The position numbers and the translations under genes are program-made. A stretch of 64,000 nt of DNA from Mrakia gelida (Eukaryota; Basidiomycota; Tremellomycetes; Cystofilobasidiales; Mrakiaceae). The notes below the pieces were generated by a model, which made no database searches, was not told the DNA's origin, and worked only from the letters and a program-made list of their open reading frames with translations. Shown one piece after another: positions 24,621 through 34,270 of this stretch (position 1 is the stretch's first letter; the number at the start of each line of letters is the position of its first letter). The stretch is taken from positions 1,674,001-1,738,000 of the forward strand of contig BRON01000001.1 in NCBI GenBank assembly GCA_024345305.1, in the 5' to 3' direction.

Positions 24621-24998
24621 CTACAACCCCCGACCTGTCTTCCAACCTTCGACATCTCCCTCGTCCTCCTCGCCCAGCTCCATCGCCAACTCCGTCTTCA
24701 CTCCTCCTCGAATCGAGCTCTCTCCCAGCTCCATCGTCCCTCTCGTGCTTCCTCCCCTTCTCTCCTCCCATCGAGCAGCCAAACAGCATCCGACCAGCAC
24801 TACCACAATGGCTAATCCAAAGACGAGTAGAAGGGTGTGTCCCATAGAGCCCGCGAGAAGAGCGAGGATGAAAAGGAGGATGCACGGCAAGAGGATGTTG
24901 ATGTGAACCTCGGTTCCTGCGAGGCCTGGTCCTGTCTTGATGTGGTACACGACGGCGTTGGGGCTGAAGTAGACGGAGACAGTTTGGGCGGTGGGCAT
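24621..24998 (-). CDS. Small membrane protein with two hydrophobic segments
   Basis: Single-exon frame of 125 codons. The region from VYHIKTGPGLAGTEVHINIL is followed by the hydrophobic segments LPCILLFILALLAG and TLLLVFGLAIVVVLVGCCL, then a charged tail (GEEDEGDVEGWKTGRGL). The phrase INILL and a later Gly-x-x-x-His recall Pmp3/UPF0057 proteolipids, but the spacing is about six residues longer and the tail is atypical, so this is only a faint resemblance. I prefer the ATG at 24998. A longer in-frame start at 25193 would add a Pro-rich leader and would leave only about 30 bases after the upstream gene's stop. Confidence 0.55.
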   Translation of the reverse strand: MPTAQTVSVYFSPNAVVYHIKTGPGLAGTEVHINILLPCILLFILALLAGSMGHTLLLVFGLAIVVVLVGCCLAARWEERRGGSTRGTMELGESSIRGGVKTELAMELGEEDEGDVEGWKTGRGL

Positions 24999-25016
24999 GT
25001 CGAGTGGAGAGGGGGA

Positions 25017-25031
25017 GGGGGGGGGGGGGGG
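25017..25031 (+). repeat. Run of 15 G followed by GGT repeats
   Basis: An uninterrupted G run directly followed by four TGG units and a TTGAGGGGG stretch. On the transcribed strand of the small membrane protein gene this is a C-rich block 19-33 bases upstream of its ATG, so in the mRNA leader if transcription starts upstream. It could fold into a G-quadruplex on the plus strand. Confidence 0.8.
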
Positions 25032-25226
25032 TGGTGGTGGTGGTTGAGGGGGAGACGACAGGTCGAACGTCGGAGTTGAGCGAGACAAGTTTTTGGGTTC
25101 ATGACGATGCGAGCGCGAGGTTGAGGCTGTGAGTTTTCGGTCAGGACGATGATGAGTCTTGGTTAGCTCCGAGGCTGGCTCTTTGTGCGGCATCGACTGG
25201 GAGAAGAGAAAGGTACGAAGAAGAAC

Positions 25227-26072
25227 TCACGCGTCGAAGCTCACCACCTCTCCTCCTCCTCCCTCTTCCCCGTTCACCCACCTCCACCCTTCAAAGCCAT
25301 AACCCAGCCCCTCCCATTCCTTCCTCCTCAGCTGAATACCCTCGACCAGCTCCCTCCTCGCCTCCTCAGCGAAACCAACCAGCCGAACATCCCTACCCTC
25401 TCCTCCCTCAGCCTCGTGAACAGCGACAACGCTCCTCACCGAATCGAACGAGCTGACCCTCGAGTCCATGTAGAGGACCACCTTCGACTCGGTAGGGATG
25501 AAGCTCGCTATCCGATCTCGATACAGGTCGGCCGAGTAGGATTTGGAGATCGAGAGGGAGATGGTGGTGATGTTGGGAGAGGAGGAGAGGATGGACTTGA
25601 ACGCTCGAAGGCGAGGACGTTCGAGGTCTGCTGCGATGGACGAGGACCGAGGGTTCCATCGGATTGGAGGAGATGACGAGCTGGCGGAGGAGTGGAGTAA
25701 GCAGACGTGCTTGAGGTTGGGGAAGGGGAGTCTTGTCCGTAAAGAAAGAGAGGAGGGAGGGTCGGCTGCTTCTCCGTCGTCGAAGTTGAGCTCATGAACG
25801 AAAGACCTCCTCTCCTCCGCATCTTTACCAGCGACGAAGATCCCTCGTTCCGGATGGAAGAACGCGAGCCAGTCGCTTTGACGGTGAATGGTGATGGAAC
25901 GGTAGAAGAGGGGGGCGCCGAGGAGGGTGAAGCCTTTGGAGACGAGGAGGAGGTGGGAGGTTGAAGGGAGGGGAGTGGGCGAGGAGAAGGGAGTTGATGG
26001 GGTGAAGTGAAAGGTGTAGGAGAGGATGAGTTCGATGAGTTCGATGGGGAGGGATGGGCTGAGGTTGGACAT
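25227..26072 (-). CDS. F-box-like protein
   Basis: Single open frame of 281 codons. The N-terminus (SPSLPIELIELILSYTF) has the LPxEL...IL pattern of an F-box, followed by LLLVSKGFTLLGAPLFYRSI, which matches the second F-box helix and the typical fungal continuation. The rest contains irregular leucine-rich stretches (FPNLKHVCLLHSS; ITTISLSISKSY), as in the substrate-binding part of basidiomycete F-box proteins. Such proteins bring substrates to SCF ubiquitin ligases through Skp1. The start at 26072 fits the F-box best; a longer in-frame version from 26306 exists but reads as leader. No introns in the chosen frame. Confidence 0.7.
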   Translation of the reverse strand: MSNLSPSLPIELIELILSYTFHFTPSTPFSSPTPLPSTSHLLLVSKGFTLLGAPLFYRSITIHRQSDWLAFFHPERGIFVAGKDAEERRSFVHELNFDDGEAADPPSSLSLRTRLPFPNLKHVCLLHSSASSSSPPIRWNPRSSSIAADLERPRLRAFKSILSSSPNITTISLSISKSYSADLYRDRIASFIPTESKVVLYMDSRVSSFDSVRSVVAVHEAEGGEGRDVRLVGFAEEARRELVEGIQLRRKEWEGLGYGFEGWRWVNGEEGGGGEVVSFDA

Positions 26073-26359
26073 CGTCCTAGGAAGAGATTTGGTCTCCCGT
26101 CGATCTGGTTGAGAGGGAGAAGACAAGGAGGAGGAGGTCAGAAGGTGAGCTCGGGGAAACCTCCTCCCTCTCGTCTGCCTCCTATCTACGACCGTTTGAC
26201 GAGAAAGCGAGCTCTCGGATGAATGGGATCTCGAGACCATCGTGTTAAGAGAGGGGTGAGATATCATCAAGTCGTTAAAGAGTTCCTTCCAGCCCTTCGA
26301 GCTCATCCATGCCGCTTCCCTCCCCTCTCCGCTCGTTCTTCACGCCTCATCGTCGTTCT

Positions 26360-26827
26360 TCAGCTCTCTTCCTTCTTCGGTGGGTAGAAGTATACGATCG
26401 CCTGACGAAGATCAGTATGAAAGTCAGTTTTGACAAGTCGGTCTGCTCTACGAAGTAGAAAAGGAAGAGTCGTTCGACTTGTCGGATGAAGGCGTGGACG
26501 TCACTTGAACGAGAATGAGGAAAGTAGACTCACTCCTATAGTGTGAACCGTGGTCTCAGCTCCTACGGCCAACCACTGAAGAAGTCACAGATGAAGCGAC
26601 GGAGCAGGAGGAGAGGTATGATGGTCAGAATCGAACGGGAGAAAGCCGCGAGCTCAACCAAACAGGATTTGTAGCCGCGGACTCGCCACTAGCATCTTGT
26701 TGTTCTCGTAGAAGATCTTCAGCCTCTCGGCGGTCGTCCCTGCTGGTTTGGGCGTGCTGGCGTACCTTCGGCTTGAGGAGAGAGGGGGGAAGAGAGCTCT
26801 CGACGCGATTTGGGTGGGAGCGAACAT
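26360..26827 (-). CDS. Small mitochondrial membrane protein
   Basis: The first exon (ATG at 26827) is a likely mitochondrial presequence, FAPTQIASRALFPPLSSSRR, followed by ERLKIFYENNKML. Later exons read WLAVGAETTVHTIG and AIVYFYPPKKEES. The total is about 75-85 residues with one hydrophobic stretch. To keep phase, the first intron must use a GTGGCG donor at about 26698, because the GTTGAG site a little further shifts the frame. The end shows TGA at 26360. Size, presequence and single membrane span fit a small inner-membrane subunit or assembly factor of respiratory complexes. I do not recognise the family. Confidence 0.55.
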
Positions 26828-27166
26828 CGTTGCTGAGTTGTGTTGCGAGTTGATTGTGGTGGTCTGGAGGAGGAATGAGCCTCGCTCGGCTCCCTTTTGA
26901 GCGAACTTCGGAACGGAAGACGCGTTAGCGGAGGTGGGAAGAAGAGTCGCGTGGTGCAGCAGCCGAACAGCCGCGACGCGTCTCTTTCGGCTCGTTTGAA
27001 AGCGAAGTTTTCTGACGCGAGCTCGTGAGCGCAAAGGCATCAAATCTGGCAGCTGTGAATCTGAAATCTAAAGCTGTGAAGAAGAGAGAGAAGCCATCGT
27101 CAATTCAATGAGCACGAACCAAAGCACAGAAAAACGCGACGCACTCTAGTTCGACCCACTTCCCTC
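26828..27166. other. Intergenic region
   Basis: Promoter of the small mitochondrial protein gene and 3' UTR of the bZIP gene. One GACGCGTC at 26975. No coding frame seen. Confidence 0.4.
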
Positions 27167-27728
27167 TCACTCGAAGACCAGCAGTCTCAGCTCCTCGTTC
27201 TCCCTCTGAAGGAGTAAGACCTCTGCTCGAAGTTTGACTGCCAAAGAGTCTGCGTCAAGAGAGAGAGAGACGTTTGAATCAGCTTGGTTCAAGCTACGGC
27301 GCGTCGAGAAGAAATGACAGGAACTCACCTTTCTCCCTCAGAATCTCCTGCTGTTCCTGAATCAGCTCCTTCCTTCGAACACGGAATGCTTTGGCGCCTG
27401 AGAGGAAGGAGAGCAAACTCGATCAGCTCAGTCTCAAGTCGGAACGGACGCGTCGAACTCGACTCAGCTCACTTTGTCGATACATGGCCTTCCTCTTCCT
27501 CCTCTTCTGCTCCTTCTTACCCATCTCGACTAGCTCATGGTGACTCTCAGTAGGAGAATCATGGCTTTGAACCTTCAGTGCGATGCTGACCGACGAGGGA
27601 GGGAGGACCAACGAAGCTCGACGACGTCCGTTGACCGTCCTCATGTCCGAAGTTGGTATTCGACTGACGGCGGAGACGGGATTGAGTGAGAGGAGTGCGG
27701 ACTCGAAGTAGGTATTTGTAGAGCTCAT
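27167..27728 (-). CDS. bZIP transcription factor with atypical basic region
   Basis: Three exons from ATG 27728. The first exon ends KKEQKRRKRKAMYRQ, the second reads SAKAFRVRRKELIQEQQEIL and the third SLAVKLRAEVLLLQRENEEL. Together they form a basic region and a zipper with hydrophobic heptad positions. The C-terminus ends six residues later. The fixed pattern N-x7-R is met except that the invariant Asn is a Tyr (Y-R-Q-S-A-K-A-F-R). The N-terminus is short (about 90 residues) and has a Ser/Pro stretch and HDSPTESHHELVEM. The total is about 150 residues. Nuclear, DNA-binding role inferred. Further upstream sequence (27934-28240) also looks coding and might extend the N-terminus. Confidence 0.7.
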
Positions 27729-28987
27729 GAGATGGTGGTGGTGAGGTGGGAAGGGAGGAGAGGTCGGAGTGGGGAGGGGGGTTGAGGTCAGACGAAACGA
27801 AGAGCAGTCAGCAAATCAGCTCACAAACGAAAGCTGCAGCAGCGAAAATCGCTCTTCTCGATTGTTCTCCTCACAAGGATGGGTGTTTGAGCGTAAGAAG
27901 AAGATAAGAAGCAGGAGGAGAACGAGGACGTACGTTGGGTTGAGCTGGGAAGACTTCTCGACTCTTCGTTTCGCGTCGACGTCGACGCGCTTCCGTTTCT
28001 TCCACGGGTTGCTGCTGCTCCCAGGGCTTGATCTTGACCAAGTCCAGCAGTCGGGGTGAGAATTTCCATATCGTGGAAGCTGTCGATGATGAAGGTTCGA
28101 GAGCAAACAGGGAGGACTGAACGTCGAGTCCAGGCGAAGTGGTGGTTGAGCACCAACTCAACTCTTTTGCTCCTCCGGACATCCAAGGCCCGCTCGGAGA
28201 TATCGAGCGGGGCAGATCTCATAACCTCATCTAGGAGCTTCTTCCGATCTTCGAAGAACGAAGGGGAAAGAAGTTTAAACGTTGATTGCGTCCTCGAGCC
28301 AGGGAAAAGGAGAAGAGTGGGGAAGTCGCGCGAGGAGCCTCGCTGGTCAGCTCGTCGCGTCTCGTCGCATCGTTTCCCCTCCTCCCTTTCCCCAACAAAG
28401 ACTGGACTGACTTCAGAAGACTCGAGAGGCTCGCAGCACCGTAACACCTCGCAGAACCGGCGAGGCGAAGGAAGGACGTGGGACGCGTCTTCCCCTCCTC
28501 CCTCTCCCTCCCACTCTCCCACAACCCTTCCGTAGCGTGAAAAGTAATCAAGATCGTATCGAATCGAAGCCCATAACCGTAACAAAGAGATAGAGAAGCG
28601 AAAACATAAGAAAGAACGTTCGACCGACAGCGAAAGCGAAAGGAAACGAAGAAGAGAAGGTCGAAACAAAACGCGAGAGGTGAAGCCCAAAACGAAGACG
28701 AGAACGAGAACGAAACAAGAGAGAGATGAAGGGAGAGATAGTGCGAGAGTAGAGAAGAGATCGTGAAGAAAAGGTGTGGAAGAGAGAACAAAGCGAAGAG
28801 AGGTATGGATGTGTGTGGGTTGTGGGTTGTCGATGCGTGTGAGAGAGGGAAAGGGAAAGAAGAGAGCTATGCAAGATGGAGTGTGGATGCTGGTGAGGAG
28901 TGTGCTGGGTTGGGTTGAGTCGGTTTGGGTTGAAGGAGGGAGGGAGGGAGGAGAGTTGGTGTTGAGTTGGAGTTGGGTTTGGAGAGT
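27729..28987 (-). other. Region upstream of the bZIP gene, possible extra exon
   Basis: Between about 27933 and 28240 two minus-strand frames read like protein before a GTACGT or GTGAGG donor: one from ATG 28182 (IWKFSPRLLDLVKIKPW) and one from an ATG near 28220 (MEILTPTAGLGQDQAL). The first can be spliced in phase to the bZIP exon if the acceptor is the ATGAG just before its start. None is certain. The rest (about 28550-28987) is probably the 3' UTR of the Cdh1 gene, with AG-rich plus-strand sequence. Confidence 0.3.
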
Positions 28988-31511
28988 TTATCGAATCTTC
29001 GCAAAGAAAGGGTTGAGCGCCGACGATTCCGACTTCCTGACCTCCCTAGCCTTCTGGAACGCGTTCCAGAACCTGTAACGAGCGAGGGGGAACGAACGAA
29101 GAACAAGGTCAGCTCGACGCGTCTTCGATTCGTTCCGACTCGCTCTTCCCTCCCTCCCACCTCCCCACCTCCCCACCACCCCCACCTTCCCTCTCTCGCA
29201 CAAAGACTCACCTAAGCGTCTCATCCCCAGCTCCCGTACAGATCGTCTGCCCGTCCGGACTCATGGCGAGGTAGAGGACTCTGAACGTGTGTCCCGAGAG
29301 AGTGGCGACCTGGTTCATCGACGGGTACTTCCAGATGCAGACCTGGTTCTGGATGGGACCTGCCGAGTAGCCGTGGGTGGAGACGATCTCGTTGGAGGTT
29401 TTCGACCAGAGGAGGTTGCAGACCTGAGCGACGAAGGAGCGAAGAAGCGAAGGAGGGAGGGCGGGAGGGAGGGAGGGAGGGAGGGGAGGGGAGGAGGAGA
29501 GAGAGACGCGTCAGTTTCGAAGACGTCGACGAACGAACGAGAGACGTCTAGCAAAAGAGCGAGAAGTATAGGGAAAGCGAAGAAGGATTGGAAAGACTCA
29601 CCTGCGACCCCGTATCCGTCGAACTCAACATCGTCCCCGTCAACGTGTTCCAAAACCTAATCTTCTTATCCGCCGTCCCTCCTCCACTCGCCAGGATCCC
29701 CCTCTGATGAGGACTCCAAGCAATCGCCTTCACCGCCGCCGTATGCTCCCCGAACCTCCACAACGGCTCGCTACTCTCCGTTCCGTTCCAGATGATCAAC
29801 TTGTTGTCGTTCCCTCCACTGGCGAGCTGGTTCTCTCCGACGTTCCATTTCAGGCCGCAGACCTCTTGACGATGGGAGGTGAGTTTCCGGAAGTGGTGCT
29901 CGGGAGCTCGAACGTCTCGGTGGTAGATGTGACGATCGCGAGAACCGGAGGAGAGGACGTTGTCGTTCCAGGCGAGGCAACCGACCCGACCTGTGTGGCC
30001 GGACATGGTTCGGATCTTCTTGCAGCGTTCGGCGTCCCAGATTTGGACTTCTCCCTTGTCGGTTCCGACGGCGACTGTGTTTCCCTGTGACAACGAAGCA
30101 GAAGAAGAGGAGAAGAGGTTAGCGAGAGAAACGAACAAGAGCGAGGGAGTCAGAAAGAGCGAAAGCAACTCACCTTGGCCGTCCAGTTCAAACTCGTCAC
30201 CGAGTCACCCTCCCCGTTCGTACTCCCAGCAGGCGCCGTCAGATCGCACAACTTCGTCACCCTACTCGTGTTCGCCGACCACAGATACACACACCCAGCC
30301 AACCCGACTCCGAGGACGTTCGTCGAGCTCCAGTCGACGAGATTGAGGTAGTAGTCGTCCGCGAGGTCGGGAGCGTCGAGGACCTTGAACGGACCCTTCG
30401 AGACCGTTCTCGGAGGTTTCCTTGGACTGAGGAGGATCTTCTGGGATTCGGAGGTGACGGGAGAGAGGGAGTAGGCTTCGTGGGTGGGGTCGTCGAGGTC
30501 GAGAGCCTTGTGGACGTTGTTCGAGGAGGAGGAGGGAGAGGCGTAGGAGAAGAGTCTCCGGCGAGTTGGCGTGACTGGGGTTGGAAAGGAGGAGGAGGCG
30601 TGGGAGTGGTGGGAGGAGGATCGAGTGGAGGAAGGGGAGGTAGGGAAGGTTGCGTGTCGAGCTCGAGAGGGGGTGGTGGGTGCTGTGAGGGGGTGGTGAG
30701 ACGGGGAGGTGGAGAAGTAGTTGACGACCTGGGAGTTGTTGCTGTGGGTGGAGGAAATCGAGTTGTTGGAGGGTGAGGAAGGAATGGAGGAGGATGCGAG
30801 GGAGGAGATGGATTGGGAGGAAGGGGAGCTGTGGGTTCCTGAGAGGAGTTCGGATTTGAGCAGGGTCGAGAAGGTACGGTTCGTCTCGTCTGAGGGAGGT
30901 GGGGAAGGGAGGGAAGGGAAGGGGAGTCAGCTTGAGCTCTCGACCTCGTTTTCCTGCCCCCTGTTGCTCCAACAACACAACCGACTCGTCTCTACTAAGT
31001 TACAAACCTTTCTGAGCGTCCATCTCTCCTGGCAAGACCCTCTTCTTGGTCTTTGTCGGCGTTGTAGGACCTCCCTGACCTGCTCCTTCTCCAAACAGGT
31101 GGTAGTTGGCATGAAGGTCGGATCCGTCTCTCGTAGGGATGAACCGATCACTGCGATACATACGAACGTAATAGAGGGAGCGAGAGAGTCAGCTTTCTCT
31201 CTAAGCGCATACAGTCACTCGAGAGGAGAGGCAAAGGTGTTGACTGACCTATCTCCGTATGAATCCCTCGACTTCCTCTTGACTGCTCCGTTCCCTCCTG
31301 GACTTCTCAACAGATCCGCGAACGCTCCTCCCGACGACTGCTGACCTCTCCTGGATGAGAAGTCTTCGAGAACTGTTCTCGAAGAGGAGGGCCGAGGTGA
31401 TCTTGGGGAGGAAGGAGGTTGGGAGGAGGAACGGAAGGGATCCTCTCGCTGACTGCCCGAGGAGGAAGCAACAGCGTTCGTAGATCGATAGCGAGGGGAA
31501 GAGCCGTCCAT
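28988..31511 (-). CDS. APC/C activator Cdh1/Fizzy-related, WD40 protein
   Basis: The N-terminus from ATG 31511 is Ser-rich and disordered. An exon then has the C-box [12 protein letters not shown] used for APC/C binding. A Ser/Pro/Thr-rich linker with several possible CDK sites follows. The WD40 propeller starts with the signature [19 protein letters not shown] and continues [92 protein letters not shown] and [19 protein letters not shown]. The last residues are Ile-Arg, the IR tail that docks on the APC/C. Family role: directs mitotic cyclins and other substrates to the anaphase-promoting complex in late mitosis and G1. A Ser-rich N-terminus and missing Cdc20 features favour Cdh1 over Cdc20. 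Five or more introns. Confidence 0.9.
29452..29490 (+). repeat. GGGA-type repeat inside a Cdh1 intron
   Basis: About ten GGGA/GGGC units in tandem. On the gene's own strand this is a C/T-rich block close to the 3' end of an intron, probably serving as or expanding its pyrimidine tract. The G-rich strand could form a G-quadruplex. Confidence 0.7.
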
Positions 31512-32778
31512 GTTGACGAGGAGGGGTGGTGAGGAGGGCGGGAGTGGGAGAGGGAGGAGAGGGTGGGAAGGTGGTGAAAGGGAAGGGAGGGAGGGCAGGG
31601 AGGTTGAAGGAAGGAGCTCGTCGTCGACGTTCAACGGGAGGACGGAAAGAGGGGCTTCAAGGGAGTCTCTGCTCTGCTCGAGTTGCTGGCAGAGAGGAGG
31701 AGAGGGTGAAGTGAGAGAAGGGGAGGGGAGGCTGGTCGGGTTGTTCCTAGGGCGAGAGGGTTGTTGGTCGTTGCAGGCACAAAGCAAAGCGTGAAAGGGA
31801 GCGACAACGGATCGGTTTAAGGCGAGGGAGAGGGGGCGTGCAGGGGCGTGCAGAGAGAAGGGAGCGAGACTCAAACCTTCTCGCCTCGAACAAACCAGTC
31901 TGAACACAAAAGAATCGAGGGAAAAATCTTCCTCTTCATCGAATGTGGGAAGTTTTTCCTGCTGAGAGAAACGAGCACAGGTGCTGTGCAAGCCATCTTG
32001 TTTTGGGCGATCAGCCCTCCCTCTGGTCGTCGAAGACCTTCCCTTTTCTCTCCTCGTCCTGAGCAGAGAGTAAAAAGACATGTTTGTTTCGTGTATATGC
32101 GTTCGGGTGCTCTAGAGTATTGAAATCTAGCGATACAAGGAGGTGAGAGCGAGCTCAGCAAAGAGAGAAAGTGAAGGAAAACGAGAAGAGAGCATGACGC
32201 GCGCGTCGTCGAAGAGGGCTGAACGAGAAGAGTAGCAAAGGGAGAAAACGAGAGCTGAGGCTAAAAACAAGAGTGTCTAGATAGATAGGTCTAGAGAGAG
32301 GGTGAAGAGTCCGTGAAAAGCAAAGAGAGAGGGAGAAAGGGAGGGAGGGGGTTGTCTCGCGTCGACGACGTGCGAGGTCGTCCGTTGAGTGACGACGACG
32401 AAAGATCCAGAGAGGGAAGAGGTTGAAAGGTTGATGGAAAGGTGAAAGCCTGATAGAAAGGGGGACACCGTCAGCATCGAGCGTCGTGGGTCCAAGGACA
32501 AGAAAGCGGAAGGTCAGCGAAGAGGAAAAGCGCGAGCTCACCGAAGTGCGAAAACCGGTCCGGCTGAAGAAGGGATGAAAAGATGCGAGGAGGGTGGTGG
32601 AAGAGAAAGGGAAGGAGATTGGTTGGGTTACGTCCGAGAGGGCGTAGGAGAGGGTTTGAATCTGAGAAGAGAGCGTATCAAAAGGAAAGCAAATTGAGGA
32701 TCAGCAAAACGAGACGACGAAGATCTCGAGCGGAGGAGGGACCCGTCGCTGAACAACTCACCTGCTCCATTTCTGCAA
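31512..32778 (-). other. Long leader/promoter region of the Cdh1 gene
   Basis: No strong gene. Two intron-like intervals on the minus strand are visible: a GTGAGTTG donor near 32760 to a CTTCTCAG acceptor near 32662, and a GTGAGCTC donor near 32542 to a CTATCAG acceptor near 32447. They suggest a spliced 5' leader. The sequence joined across the first would give a short ORF starting with MEQIQTLSYALSDV, of doubtful reality. Confidence 0.3.
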
Positions 32779-33483
32779 TCACACCTTCTGAGCCTTCTCC
32801 AAGGCCACTGCCCCACCCAGTCCACCCATCTTCTCAATCAAAGACTCCATATGCCTCTGCATCTCCTTCGCGTACGAACTCGTCGTCAAACTCCCATCCT
32901 CCACTCCCTCCTCGAGCGACTTCCTCCTCCCCTCTGCGATGTCCCTCGCGACCGTAGCGACCTCCTCCACCTCCTTCGCTACCCTCTCTCCCTCCTCTGC
33001 GACCCTGGCAGCCTTGACCTTCACCCTCGAGTGTTCCACCTTCTCAGCAGCGGTTTTGCGACGCTCCTCCGCGGAGGAAGTCGAGCCTGATCGGTCGACC
33101 TTCCTCGGTCGTCGGTTCACGTTCTCCTGGACTCGGTATCCCTTTCCTGAGGTTCGTCGAACGAGGTTGGAGATCTCCTCGTCCGAATCGGGTTCCGAGT
33201 GAGAGAGAGCGGCGGTGACTGCTGCGAGGGAGGACGAAGGAGTGGAGGGTTTCGAGGAGGACGAGGACGGTGTGAGGGGGGCGGATTCGACCGCTGGAGA
33301 GGGTAGAGGAGTGGCTCGGTACCGTTTGGCGAAGTTGGAGATGGGAGGAGAGTCGAGGGAGGGTGTGGGAGATGGCATAGCCGTTGAGCGGTCTATGGAG
33401 GAGGGTGAGAGCGTCGAGGAGAGTTTGAGGGAGGAGGGGTGCACTCGGGGAGTGGGATGCAGGGGAGTCGAGGCGGTGAGCAT
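32779..33483 (-). CDS. Conserved-looking coiled-coil protein of unknown function
   Basis: Single open frame of 234 codons from ATG 33483. The first 130 residues are Ser/Pro/Thr-rich and disordered. A basic patch (YRVQENVNRRPRKVDR) then leads into a long, highly charged helix rich in Ala, Glu, Lys and Arg (EERRKTAAEKVEHSR; RVAEEGERVAKEVEEVATVA), probably a coiled coil. The C-terminus reads EMQRHMESLIEKMGGLGGAV. No domain recognised; a structural or scaffolding role is only a guess. Another in-frame ATG at 33567 exists. Confidence 0.6.
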   Translation of the reverse strand: MLTASTPLHPTPRVHPSSLKLSSTLSPSSIDRSTAMPSPTPSLDSPPISNFAKRYRATPLPSPAVESAPLTPSSSSSKPSTPSSSLAAVTAALSHSEPDSDEEISNLVRRTSGKGYRVQENVNRRPRKVDRSGSTSSAEERRKTAAEKVEHSRVKVKAARVAEEGERVAKEVEEVATVARDIAEGRRKSLEEGVEDGSLTTSSYAKEMQRHMESLIEKMGGLGGAVALEKAQKV

Positions 33484-34270
33484 GGTCGAGGGGCGGCGGC
33501 TGAGCGAAGGAGAGAGTGGTAGTTGGGAAGATAGGCGTAGAGAGAGGATGCGAGAGTTGGGAAGCAAAAGTTGAGCTGGGCTAGAGAGGGCTGAAGGGGG
33601 TTGGAAGGAGAGAAAGGGAGAGAGCGAGGGCAGGAACGTCAGCTCGCTCGGAATCCTCGTGCGGGTCCTGGCCCCCTCTCCCCACTGACGAAACCCCCTC
33701 CGGAGTCCTTCTCCTAGTAACCGAAGATCATGAGCTCAAGGGTCGTTCCGAAAATCTGCAACGAAGGTCAACAACCCTCGAAAAGCAACCGAGAATGAAA
33801 ACAAAGGAAGAGAGGAGGAGGAGATGGACAAACACCAAGCTTATCAAGACGGACCGACGACGCGCCGGCCTCTGTTTTCCCACCTCGTTTGCGGACGGAA
33901 AACCTGTCCTTGAAGATTTTCAGAGCCTGCGAGTAGCACGAAGAGGGTGAAGAGGGTTGTAGGGGTGAAAGAGAGATGCTGATTGGGGGCTGGTCGAGGC
34001 CCTGATCGACAAGTCCGGAGCTTGAAATGAAACTGCTCGAGCTCAACTTTGATTCCTCCTTCCTCTCTCTCGTCTCGCTTCTAACCTCCAGCAACAACAT
34101 CTCATCAGCTCAGCAGCTCGACCTCCCTCCCTCTGCATCAGACTCCTCGCACCCCAGCCTCAATTCTTCCAACGGCAAACTCATCCTCCGACCAACCTCA
34201 TCCGCTCCGCTGCTTCCACGTCCAACTCTTCTCAACCGACCTTCCCTCCCTTCTCGCCTTAGCAAGCAAC
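33484..34270. other. Divergent intergenic region
   Basis: Lies between the starts of the coiled-coil gene (minus) and the methyltransferase gene (plus). Probable shared promoter space. Small open frames here have no supporting features. Confidence 0.5.

Noticed and set aside
24621..24998. Assignment as a Pmp3/UPF0057 proteolipid
   Set aside because: Shares INILL and a later Gly/His, but the spacing between them is about six residues too long and the C-terminal tail does not fit.
27821..28690. 289-codon minus-strand open frame
   Set aside because: Runs through intron-like and UTR-like sequence, has low complexity, and has no family features.
32277..32770. Spliced micro-ORF starting MEQIQTLSYALSDV
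   Set aside because: Begins eight bases after the upstream gene's stop, its second exon fits poorly in phase, and it is better explained as leader sequence.
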